Shown piece after piece: positions 36,508 to 48,600 of a stretch of DNA of 64,000 nucleotides. Source of the DNA: Dirofilaria immitis (Eukaryota; Nematoda; Chromadorea; Rhabditida; Onchocercidae). The notes under the pieces are model-generated. The model was not told the origin of the DNA and ran no database searches. It saw only the letters and a program-made list of their open reading frames with translations. The stretch is from NCBI GenBank assembly GCA_024305405.1, contig JAKNDB010000087.1:7070501-7134500 (forward strand), in the 5' to 3' direction. The translations under genes and the position numbers were made by a program. Each line of letters starts with the position of its first letter. Positions within the stretch are counted from its first letter, which is position 1.

Positions 36508-39500
36508 ATGTCCGAATTTAAATTTGTTTCAGGTTTTGGTAATAACGCATCGAATGAAAGTAATACAGAAGTACAAACACAAATGCAAAAAGGATACTCG
36601 TTTGATTCTTCAGCGCTGGAACGTGCGGCTGATGCTGCACGACAGCTAGAAATGTCTCGAAATGCCAAGGAAGCGTTTGAAATAGCACGATTGCAGGAAT
36701 ATACGAAACAGAAAGAATTTGAAGCTGCTACTAAAGTATATCCAAAAAAACAGTTTGAAAATTCTGCAAAGAAAACAATACGGGCATTAGACTTAGATAA
36801 AATTTCATGTAGTGACATTATTTGGGAACTTTCTTTCATTTGTTTCTTAAATTATTTTGATTTTTAATATATTGTAGCAAGCGGAAGCACAAATGCAAGC
36901 ACTTCGGGCAGAACAAATACGTGTCGCAGAAGAAGAAAAACGTAAAACTTTAATTGAAGAAACGAAACATGCGCGTGCCGTAAGTGAACATTTTGAGATT
37001 TGTAATGTAATTTTAAATATAATTAGACCTAATATGTTTTGAAAGGGAAATCTTTAGAGAGCAGAACATCAAGATCAGTTGGCGCGTAAACGACAAGAAG
37101 AGGAGCTAGCAATAAAAGCGCGCATGCAAGCTGAAAGTTTAAAGAAACAAGAAGAAAGTGTACGTAAACAAGAAGCTATGAGAAAAGGTAGCATTGTCAT
37201 GTTCAGTTCCAGTTTTGGTATTATATGATTTTACAAATTAATCCGGTAGTCGATTCTCTTGTGCTCAATGTAACGTTCCAAATAGAATTTCACAATCATT
37301 TCCACCTCCCCAATTATCGGTTAGTAATCGATGTTCCATCGAATATTTTTAAATGGAACATTAAATGTTAGGAAATATGGATATTTTGAAAATGGAAGAA
37401 GGAATTTCAGTCTTATAAGCTTTCAAAAATGGACTTCAGAAAATATTATCAATGCATACAACAACTATTTTAGCTACTATTGAACACGAACTGGCTTTGA
37501 AACATAAATATGATTTGGAAAAGGTTGAAGCTGAAACTCATGCTAGAGCTAAAGCTGCTCGCGAAAATCGTGATATTAATCTGGAACAGTTACATGCAAC
37601 CGAAGAAGAACGGCGAAAAACAACGATTGAAAAAATTAAGTTAGTATTTTAAGAGTATGATCAAGATTTTGCTCTACCGCTATTATTAGTAGTACAGTAC
37701 TTGGAGTACACATTCAATGTCTATGCTTCACATTTATTAAGCAAGCAAGACGTCATAAAGGTGTAATTTGTTTGTAATATTAGTCAATTAATTTATTTCA
37801 TTTCTTCTACTAAGATCTATAATGTATCATGGGCTCTCATTTGTTCAAAAAATGCAATACGTTTTTCTACCACTTGAGAGTTAAATTATGAATTTGGCAA
37901 CGGCATTCATTATTCGATGATTACCACTGAAGTAGTTTGACTTGCTGACTCGTATTCCACTTTCCAGTACACTGTAATATGCATTTCGGAATAATGAAAA
38001 TTTTTATTTTATTCTTTTAGCGCATGTAGAATATTTCACAGAAACAAAAGAAAGTAGAATTTATAAATTCTACTTTTTTGGTAAGTTAAGATATCTCATT
38101 CAGTATTGAAATTTATAGGACCAGTGGAGCAGTTTTAGGAGCTGGACTGCAAGAATTTCTTAACGATCCAAAAAAATGTTCTCGGCTGTTAGTATTTTTG
38201 ATTTTGTTAAATGTCTTTTTAAATGTTATGTGAAATAATTTCTGATACGTCAGTAAAAGAATCAGATGAAATGCTCTTTTAAATTTGTCACTTATATTAT
38301 AAAGTGATTTGGTTGTTTTATCTGTGAACGTTTTTTTTAATGCAAAAATTTTGCTATTCACAAAATCATTTGTCTGCAGATTGGTAGTTTAACTATGCTT
38401 GCTGTTGGTTTATACGGTGCTAAACAAGGCACGGCAGTTGTGGCTCGTCAGATCGAATCACGATGGGGAAAACCGAGCTTAGTTCGAGATACTTCACGTA
38501 TAACATTCTCAGAACTATTTAAACATCCTGTCAGAACATTTAGAACCGCTTTTCGATCTCTAGATGATCCCTTGAAAGGAATTATTCTAAGCGTAAGTAT
38601 TTGCTCATAAAATGGAATTTATAATTTCAAATTTTCTAAATGGATTTTTATTTGTAATGAAAACAAAAGATTTTTTCAGCCGGAGTTAGAAACACACTTA
38701 CGGGATATTGCGATAACAACGAAAAACACAAAGCGGAATCATGGCCTTTTTCGGAACATACTGTTTTATGGTCCACCTGGTACTGGCAAAACCCTTTTTG
38801 CGAAAGTAATCTTTGATATCAGATGAAAATGAAAGCGTTGCTTATAAAATTTTTATCTTCATCGTTTCGTTGGAACATTTTGCTAGTCATATAAATACAA
38901 TTGATTGCTTGAATTTAGACATACGAATTTATATAGCGAAGTAATAAGGGATTACTTCTCGTATAGTAATAGTGCTTCGAAATTCTTGAAACTTTTGTTG
39001 TTTTCATCTTAGCAGTAAGTAGTATAATATCTTATGTATTCAATGATTTTAATTTATTTCAGAGTTTAGCTCACCATTCAGGTTTAGACTATGCTGTTAT
39101 GACTGGTGGTGATGTAGCACCTTTGGGACATGACGGCATTTCTGCGATGCATAAAGTTTTTGATTGGGCTGAGTGCACTAAAAAGGGTAAGGGAATTCAT
39201 TTTACAATCTCCCAAAATCTTATTTTGTGATCACTGATTCATAAGAATTAGATAAATTTGTTATTCACTAAACCTTTCAGATTTTTTATAGTCGAATAAT
39301 TAATTGTGCTCCGTCGTTCTTCAACATTTATTCATGTAGTGAAAGCTAAAAATAATTTTAAATAGGGTTACTCTTTAGATTTATTATAGATTGTGTCCGA
39401 ATTGTAGTCTAAGTTTATTTTATCATCCATGTTTTTTTTTCTTCTAGTTTGGTGCTTTTCATCGATGAAGCTGATGCTTTTTACGCAAGAGAGCTACCGA

Positions 39501-41106
39501 ACAGATAAGTGAGAATATGCGCGCAACGTTGAATGCATTTCTATACAGAACCGGTGAACAGTCGAGAAAGTAAGTTTTCTGTTTTACCTGATTAATGACG
39601 CTCGTAATTTGTATGCGTCTAAGGCATACAAATTGCTAAAGTCTAGACTGCTAAAACTAAAGTATACTTAATTATTTCCAATAGTTTTTTCATTAAAAAA
39701 GGTTGATTACTTTTTAAGATTCATGCTAATCGTTGCTTCAAATCAGCCGGAACAATTTGATTGGGCTGTGAACGATCGATTGGACGAATTAGTTGAATTC
39801 AAGTTACCCGGTAGTTCGGAATCTTCTTTTTATGGGCAATATAAGATTATTATAAACTGACTTTGATTTTATGATTTATGTTTAGAATTCTATTTTTGCA
39901 AGCAATACAGTATTGAAAGATACTCTGACTTTATGATTTTTATCTTCCTTGAAAAATTGTGTTAAAAGTAATTCGATAAATTTTTTTATTATTCACAAAA
40001 ATGATGAATCATACTTGCTTCTAATGTATTTATTTTATAACGAGATTAAAAACTAGTTCTTGTTAATTTGAAATATTTTGGAAACCGAAAAAGTATGATT
40101 GATGTTCCAGTAATTGTTGGTTATGAACAAGAATCAAAAAGAAATATTTCATCAATGCTCAAGAATATCAAATAAACATTGATATTAATATGACAGATGT
40201 TATGTAGGGATGAAACGGTCATATAAATAAAAGATCTACTTTATTTTACATTAGTACTGGAAAATTTCAGGTCTTGCGGAACGTGAACGTATTATTTTGC
40301 AGTATTTTGATAAGTACATTGCTGCTCCAGCTATGTCAGGTTCCAAAAGGCACGTTTGAAGTTAGCGGATTTTGACTGGGTCAAAAATGTACTGATATTG
40401 CGCAGAAGACTGATGGGATGAGTGGTCGGCAGCTCTCCAAGCTTGTAATCGGGTGGCAGGTAGTTAAATTCAAATATAAAGTATGTGTCAACATATGTTG
40501 GGAGTATGTTAGTTATAATAAAGAAGTATGTGGAAGTTTTGATTTGTAAAAATAGATTGTATTCATGGAGAACTTAATCGAATGTTAGAATTTGAGCGGA
40601 AAATTAGATTTATTTGAAATTAACAAAAATAAATAAAGCGAAAAATAGGCATTGCTTGCAACTCATATTTAAATTTGAAAATGCAGGTATGATGTCTGTT
40701 TCTAGTATTCAATGTTTTAGGCAGCTGCATATGCTTCGGAAGATGGCGTACTTACAACAGAAATGATTGATCGTTGCACGCATGAAATGGTAAATCAACA
40801 CAAGCAGAAGATTATTTGGCTCGATAGCGAACAATTATCTGTGAGGCAGTCTGGACATGGAGTAAGTCTTTTAAATAAATTATACGCGTAATATTAATAT
40901 CCAATAAGTCTATCGTTATAGCCAGTATATTTAATATTCTTGAAAAATTTCACTTATGAAGTTTTTTTGTCTGTGGTATTTTAATTTCACTATCATGTTT
41001 ATCAGATTTTCTGGTTTAGTATTTTGTACTGCAAAATACTTTTCTGCCATTTCAGGCACCAAAAGAATTGCAACCGAAATTACAAAATGAGAGAGAAGTA
41101 TCATAA
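36508..41106 (+). CDS. atad-3: ATAD3, mitochondrial AAA+ ATPase
   Basis: Inner-membrane AAA+ ATPase tied to mitochondrial nucleoids, membrane contact sites and cholesterol handling. Exons: 36508-36735, 36878-36979, 37058-37187, 37474-37639, 38119-38187, 38380-38592, 38680-38805, 39063-39186, 39448-39569, 39719-39810, 40271-40459, 40721-40860 and 41056-41106. The N-terminal half is a long charged coiled coil ([16 protein letters not shown] onward). A hydrophobic segment follows ([17 protein letters not shown], 38380 on), then the AAA module with Walker A GPPGTGKT (38770-38793), Walker [12 protein letters not shown] and sensor [16 protein letters not shown]. The frame breaks at 38170-38176, 39478-39482, 40352 and 40383-40387, each fixed by one added base, and a G looks missing at the 39186 donor. 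The first codons are uncertain: [13 protein letters not shown] reads through, but a separate upstream first exon spliced at 36534 is possible. Confidence 0.94.
38051..38076. repeat. Perfect 26-nt palindrome in an ATAD3 intron
   Basis: The sequence from aaagtagaattta to taaattctacttt is its own reverse complement with no loop. It sits about 40 bp upstream of the exon at 38119. Confidence 0.85.
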
Positions 41107-44100
41107 AAGTTGATTTTATCTAGTATCCCAAAAACAGCTTTTTTGTGGATCATAAGATTGTTTCTTGTTATTTTACGAAAACTGTAAATGTTATTCATTC
41201 AGTTGTTATAAAATTTGATGTCTCTGATGTATTTTCTGACCCATGAAACGTTTTTGGATAAGCATTAAGATTTTAATAAGTGGGGCAAAAAATTATCATT
41301 GCTAAAATATTTGGACATAAAAGTTAATGCTAAAATACAGGAATTTGATTACAGTATGATATTTCTATACGAGTAAGAAATTTTGGGAGAAACTGATATG
41401 GAAGAAACTGAAATAATTTGATATTCAAAGTTTATCAATTCAAAGTCCAGTAATTTTGTTAGCATAATAGCTGCATTTGAATATTGCATGGATTCATTCA
41501 AAGCAGGAACAGATTTAGTAATGTTTATGCATACTATAGTATGCATTGACGAAGGAAAACTCCAAGCCGAATTTGACACAACGTTAGCTGCTCATCGGAG
41601 TCACCTTGAAATAAATGACGGGATATTTCTGATTTTAATCCAGTTCAGATGACCGCGAGTGAATAGTTAGTTCAGTTTGTGGAATTGATAGGATCTACCG
41701 AATATCTTTGTAATATGTTTTGACTTTGATTCGTTTAGAGTCGGTTAACGCACGGTGTTAATTTCGCAATTGATTTTTGTGATCTTCAGGCTCTATTTTT
41801 TTCAACGGGTTCGTGCGACAGCTAGTTTGATCCAATCATAGAGTTTTGTTCGATCTATTTGAAGGAATTTGGAAGTATCCTGCTATAAATATTCGAAGAA
41901 ATGTTCAACACTTTTATTTTTTTATTTTGCATATTTTTTATTTAATCAAAACTGTTATGAAAACGATATATTATTTTATTATCTCTGGCAATTATGCATT
42001 GATATTAATGTTATTTTTATTTTTCCAAGGATAATGTGGATGTCTGGCAAGATAATCGAGATTGCCAACTGATAGGAAAAAGATAATCGACCAACTGATA
42101 GAAAAAAATTACAGAAAGATAAATTTTCATGTTTAGAAAAATAAAATCATTAGCAAAAACTTAAATAAAAAAACGATAGATAGTTGAACATCTGGGTAGT
42201 TTTGGAGCGTCGAAAATGGGAAATAGCATTTGGCGTGGATGGATGTTGACAACAATAAGAATTTAGGACTAAGAAGAAAAGAAAAGATAAAAATAAGTTA
42301 CTTTTACGTGGCATTATCATTTCACTAAATAATAGTCAAATAAGGATTTCGCGGAATCTGTGTTGGTAGATGCGTCAATATGCCTTTTTCTATCTCATTG
42401 GACTTGTGACAAGAAATGATATAACTATCAACAGTTTTTGTCTTATCTCATTATGCATATTATTCATTAAGCCAGAGTTGTCAGTTGACTTATTAACAAG
42501 CTGTAGGTCAGTAGTCTCTGCTCTCTAATCATTTCCTTCCAATTCTTCCTGTTTTTAGTTCAATTTGACGCTCGTATCTAGAGGTGTCTGGTGAAGAGTG
42601 CCTCCTATCGATGAAACTGGTGACAAGTAACTGAGGGATATTGAATGGCACCATTAGGCACAATAACAACGGCAGTAACAGTAACAACAACAACTTGGCC
42701 TTCCCCATTCATTTTCAACTCGACATATTTCGGACAGTGGTCATCAGCAAATTGAATCATCCAATTGCCCTTATTTTGTTATTACTATTGTCACAAAGCC
42801 AAACAATAACATGACTCATTAGCGTCATTTCTATCTTATAAATTAAAATTCTCATTAAAGTTTCTTTACAAAGAAATTTTAATGATTAATTAATTTTCTT
42901 ATCTAATCTTCTCTTAAATAAATTCTGTTGTTTTTATCGTTACTCATTAATTAATGTTGATATAATGATTTACCATTCAGTTTTTGTCATTTTATTCATC
43001 ACTGTATTAGCAGATTTTTCTTTTTAAAGTTTTATTTAAACTCGATATCCATATTCAAGCTTATTATTTGAAATTTGATTTTTTTGAATCCAAAGATTGC
43101 TTTTTCTTCCTTTCGCTTCAATTTTTATGTTTAAGATTAATCCCAAATTTACTCAACTTTTCCATTCGTTTTACCATTTCTGTGTATGATTTATTAGTGA
43201 ATGATGATAATAGGTAAAATAATTTTATTCTGAAATATCTACTTTCGTTAAAATATAGGCATTTATTTTTATATAACAATTAAAATTTCAATTCTATCCG
43301 ATTGCTACTTTAAATAAATATCACAGTGAGAATCTTTAAAAGGCGGAAACTTTAATTGTGCACGAATTTCAATTATTGAATCTTTTTTTCCGTTTTAAAA
43401 ATTGTAACTTGGCAAAGCTTGCTATATTTTTTAAAGATGAATGATTGTTTATTTCTTCCAATCCGACTTGTTGTTGCTGTTTTGCGGATGGAAAAATAAG
43501 CGGTACAGCATGGTACCACAAGCAACAATGCAATAGAATGAGACTAGTCGACTTTCCGATTATTATTATTTGAAAAATTAAAAGATTTACGGATTACGAT
43601 AGATTTCTTTTATTTTATTTCATCAGTAAAAACAAAAATGCTAATGTTATTTTATGGAGCTGGAAGCATTTATCAGATTTTTCTGAGAAATGTCCATTCA
43701 AGCAAACGAACAGATGATAGATAAATGAACGAAAATTTAGTAAAGTGTGAACTGTAGCTGACCATCGATAGTAATTTTTCTGTTATTTATTATTCAAAAA
43801 CAAGTAAAAATTGTCTAGTTCATATCGTAATGCTTATAATCAATACTACCTTGATTATTTATAACGTTTATAGCAAAACATTCCAACTTTCCAACATTAT
43901 TATTATTCGTATTACTAGCATAGATCGATATAATTCATTTTCACTGCAATAGTCGCTTTACAAAAACGATAGTTGCTCTATTGATGAATTTCTCTTTTTT
44001 TTTAGCGTTTCAGTATAAGTGACGGATTAGGATAGTGACAATCTTATAGTATGCTGCCAAAGCAAAAATGAACTGCAATCTCTCTGCTTATTAGACATCT

Positions 44101-45681
44101 ACGATTCTAGTTACTGCAGTGGATTTTGTGTAAGAAATTGTAGACAACTCGGATCATAATGAATTAATTAAATTTGTTGCTTCAGCTAATAAACGATTTT
44201 AAAAGTTCTAAAAATTTCGAACTCATTCTAACTATTAGAAATTTTCACAATTTCATCGTTATCAATCACATAAATCGATGGATCGTATTGAAGAAAAATG
44301 GATATTTATAAAATGAATGAATATTGCTTATAATCTTGCTATAAGGAATGTAGACAAATGTGATAGGTGATTGATTTATAGATAAATTTTATATATTTTC
44401 ATATTATATGAACAATTTTCTAAATGCAACTAATTGAAGAATAAAGAACAGTAATCAAGGTAATAATTCTCCTAGCAAACCAAATGACTCCATTTTGGAA
44501 AAAATTTAATAATGCTAGCATCAAAGTTTGAAAGCTCATTAATTGACTTAAATTTGGTATTTAATAGCGTCCTATTTGAATATACTGATGATTAAAGTTG
44601 AAGTCACTGAAATTTAACTAAATCCTGTTACGAATTGTTTTTAAAAATATAAAAGTGGGATAAATCTTAGGAAAAATGCTAATGGAAATCAGATCGACAA
44701 ATCAATCAGTACTATCATGCAATCATTCTTTTTAACAGCAGTTTATTAAGCTAATATGCTACGACTTATTTTTTCATTTTAAAAATCAAATATGTTAAAT
44801 TGATAATAACATAATGTCACAAGAAAAGTGGCATAGCAAAAACGATATCTTTAAGGAAGGAAGCACTAATCACAATTTTATAATTTATCATTATACATTT
44901 ACTGAAATGGACAATTGGACAGTTTTTGATAGTTACAATATGTAGGTAAACAACAGGTTCGATCATTTTTCTTGACTACTTGTGACTTTTACTCAAAAAT
45001 ATAAAATAAATCCAGATTTTAGTACTTCTAGATCAATTAAAATCGTTTTTTTTTTATTCTTTTAATATATATTTTGATGCAAAGAATTCAGATTCACATA
45101 TTTTTCTAAATTAAAACTTTTTAATTCGTACACCTTAATATCATGAACTGCTGCTATGAAAATTCATGGAAGGACTGTCATTTTCAATCTTGATCTATCA
45201 GGAGAGAAAATAGAAGAGAGAGAAAGAGAGAAAGAAGACATAATGATATATCAGGATGAATTCTCGATGCAATAATGCCCATCCAAAATTGGGATCCATG
45301 AAAATCGGTGAAGGCGGGAGAGCGATTGAATGAGAAGGTAAAAAGCGGGACGTGGTGCCAGGCTGAAACAGCTTTATATTATTGCCCACACAAATAGTAG
45401 ATACAGGACACTGCCGAACACTGACACGGAAGAACTTCATCGTTCTTCGATGTCCTTCCTTGTCGGAGGTGACAAGGAGAGACATGTAGACGAGTGATTT
45501 AGAGAACGATGGCCGAACTAAACTGAACAAAATTGAACTGAACGGAACCAGGGCGAGCTTCCTCGTCGTGCTAGGTACTCTCAGCCTGTCTCGTCTTCAT
45601 TTTCCACTCGCCCTTTCACGATTGACATTCGTAAACCAACTATCCCAACGATTAACCGACCGGTCAGCGACCGTTAGACTG
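41107..45681. other. 4.6 kb region upstream of lin-42
   Basis: No conserved exon was recognised. It contains the ATAD3 3' end, a simple CAA/AAC-rich patch at about 42660-42700, and a less AT-rich segment from about 45290 to 45770. The latter leads into the first recognised lin-42 exon and probably holds its promoter and 5' UTR. An open frame on the minus strand at 45198-45530 lies in that segment but has no recognisable motif. Confidence 0.55.
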
Positions 45682-48600
45682 ATGCCAATGGCACCATTTC
45701 AGGTACAAGTTCTACTAACTCTACACTATTCGCCGAATTTGCGTAAAAGAACGGACGAATAGGAGACGATAAGTACTCCCGATCTTTTGTTGATTCAATT
45801 TACTATTTCCCGTCATTCCTGTCTTACTTTCTCTTCCTCATCTATCCGATATTCCGTATCCTTCCAGTCCAGTAATCATGGATCATTATTTTGTCACTAG
45901 ATCTCTTGTATCGCATATTTTGTTATATCCCTTCAGACATAATTAGATGTTGATAACATATTACTAGTGCTGCTGTATTACTTGGCTATAGAGCGCGTAT
46001 TTTTATGGCATACAATCATTAGCGATTAACTCTCTAATTTTTTCAGTATATCTATTCAATTTTAAATTTCATCTTGCTTTAAAATAAAATATTTTAAATC
46101 TTCGATTTAAATCATTGTGAAATATTAGCTTCAATCATAACAATAAAAAAATGATACAGCTTAAGTAGAGAAAAACTATCAAAATAATTTGATATTTTAC
46201 TGATATTTATCACCGATTTAATTGATCTTCCAATCCATATCACATAAATCGAGAATTATGCAATTATGATCCCATTCTTTCAGTTTAATATAATTATGTG
46301 CTTTCATGAATCTAAAGTATGGCAGGATTGAGTCGTCTTTGTCATTAGAAGTTTTAAAATGAAGTAAGAGATGAATTTTTAGGCGAATCTTTTAAATTCT
46401 ACTACAGTATTTGATAGATCAGAAATTCTTAGCGACTTTAAGAACAATGAAGCTGCTATAATGTTTGAAAGCTTGAGAAATAATTGTCAGATAAAATTCA
46501 ACAAAGATTGAAAAGAATTCTTGCAATTATTTTCATGAATATGCAACATCCAACGATTTAAACATTTACGTTGCAGCATCTATCGCTACATATACATCAT
46601 GGTGATCCTGCTTCTACTCTCAACTTTTTCAATTGATTCGATATTATTGCTCTAAAATATAACTAAGCTGTTCACTATTCAAGAATTTTGCGCTGCAATT
46701 GTCCCTCTGATATGGTGACATTTTGAATTTCTTGAAGATATGAAAGAAATTGAATATTTGCTCTCTTTTAATTAACTAAATTCAGCGAGAAACGTTGAAG
46801 CGTAAACATTTTAACCAATATTCATCTTAGCTTTTCTGATTTTTCTGAATTTTGGAAATGATTGAAAACTAAAAGGATTTGTTTTCCAGCAATAATTTGA
46901 AAATATATGTTGCTTTTTTTACTTTGTCAAGTGTTTAATAGTTTAATTTACAAGGAAGGTATTATATTTAAATGTAAGGATTAGTGCCAATTTAAGGGTT
47001 AAAATTTTTATTTCTGCTCTTTTCCATTCCTATTAGAGTTTCTTCCCTTTCGCAAATGCTACTTTTTACTTTTTTTTTTTTCACATTTCATCCTAATTTG
47101 TTTAATAAACGATGACGATACACATTCTGCTATTTGCCAATCAATTAGTTAATTTGTATAGTATTTCTAATTTGCACAGTGTTGCATTTAATGTTTTTTT
47201 TCTATCTAATTTTATACATTGTGAAATAAAATAGTTAAAATTGAGTATGTGGAAACTCATTGTAAATTTTCAGAAGCTCATTGCAAACTTGCCTAAACAA
47301 AACTCCGTTATATACTCAACACTGTTTCAGTGATCCTGTTAATAAATCAAAGATACTAATAGTATTAGTAAGAAGTGCATCATCGAACTCGTCGAAATTC
47401 GTCTATATTTTGATGTTTTATTGCTAAAAAGATTTCTTATCTGAATTCTTTATGTTGCATCAGCACGAGCTTGCTCAGGTATCAACAAACCAATCATCGC
47501 TCCAGTCCTCTAAATCAGTTCGAAGGAAACACTTACAGGTATGAGAATTATTTGTTTGAACTTTTTCGATTTTTAATCTCTTCCTATTTGTAATGCAAGA
47601 TTTGATTACAATGCGATAGCAGTTTAGAAATATTTTTTTGGTTCCAATATTAAAAACATTAATGTCGATAGCAAAGATGCTTGACGAAAAAAAAATAGAT
47701 TTAGCCATGGTAAAGAAATAAATATATACTTTATTGCTTTGTAACCATAGAATTTCATAGTTTTTCTGACGTTAATCATCAATTAATGATAAAATGTTTA
47801 AAATGTATTGTTCTGTCCTGCAATTTAAAATTGTTTATTTCATATTCTTATGAATGAAATTTTGTAATTCGCTGATGATATTAATCGTCATTCCAAATTT
47901 CAGCCAATTTTTAACAGTTAGCGCTGTAGTTTTATAAAATTTTGTTTCCATGAAAGAATTTTATAACATATATTTAAGAGAAATTTCAAAGTTATTGTAT
48001 TTTCACAAAAGGTCAAAAATGTAGCAAAATTTGTAGAAGAAGTTCAGTGACCTTAATGAAGTATTACTGCGAAATAAAAATTTAGTCAAATAAATATAGT
48101 AGTTTAATTTTCGTGTCCTCAAGATTGTTACTAAAAATAATCTGATTCATCTGACTGATCAAACTGATTAACTTAATATTTCAATAGCACTGGATGTTAC
48201 TCCTCATTAATTACGGATAATCCGTCTTGTTGCTTTTATTCTCCTTTTGCTTTCAAATGATGTACCTATTCACAAACTTCTGCTTGTTGCTCAGTTTTAA
48301 TGTTACTGATATATTAATTGGATCTTACAAACTTACAAAGCAGAGATTATTTCATTTATTTTCTTCTCAATGATGAATAAAACAACGGCAAAAGTTTTTT
48401 AAAACAAACGACAAGGATAAAACAAAAGCATTTCTTCTTAATTGGTACAATTTAATATATCCTTTAACTAAAGAATCTCAACTTCTTATGATATTATTCT
48501 CTTCAATAATGATGAATATTCTTCATTTGCAGCACTACATCCGTCAAATTAAGCGTTTAATTGCGGAACGAATACCATCAGTGGATCCGGAAAAGAAATT

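Noticed and set aside
36477..36839. 120-aa open frame on the minus strand over the ATAD3 first exon
   Set aside because: It is antisense to the conserved ATAD3 coiled-coil exon.
45198..45530. 110-aa open frame on the minus strand upstream of lin-42
   Set aside because: It falls in the less AT-rich promoter segment; no motif and no partner exon were found.
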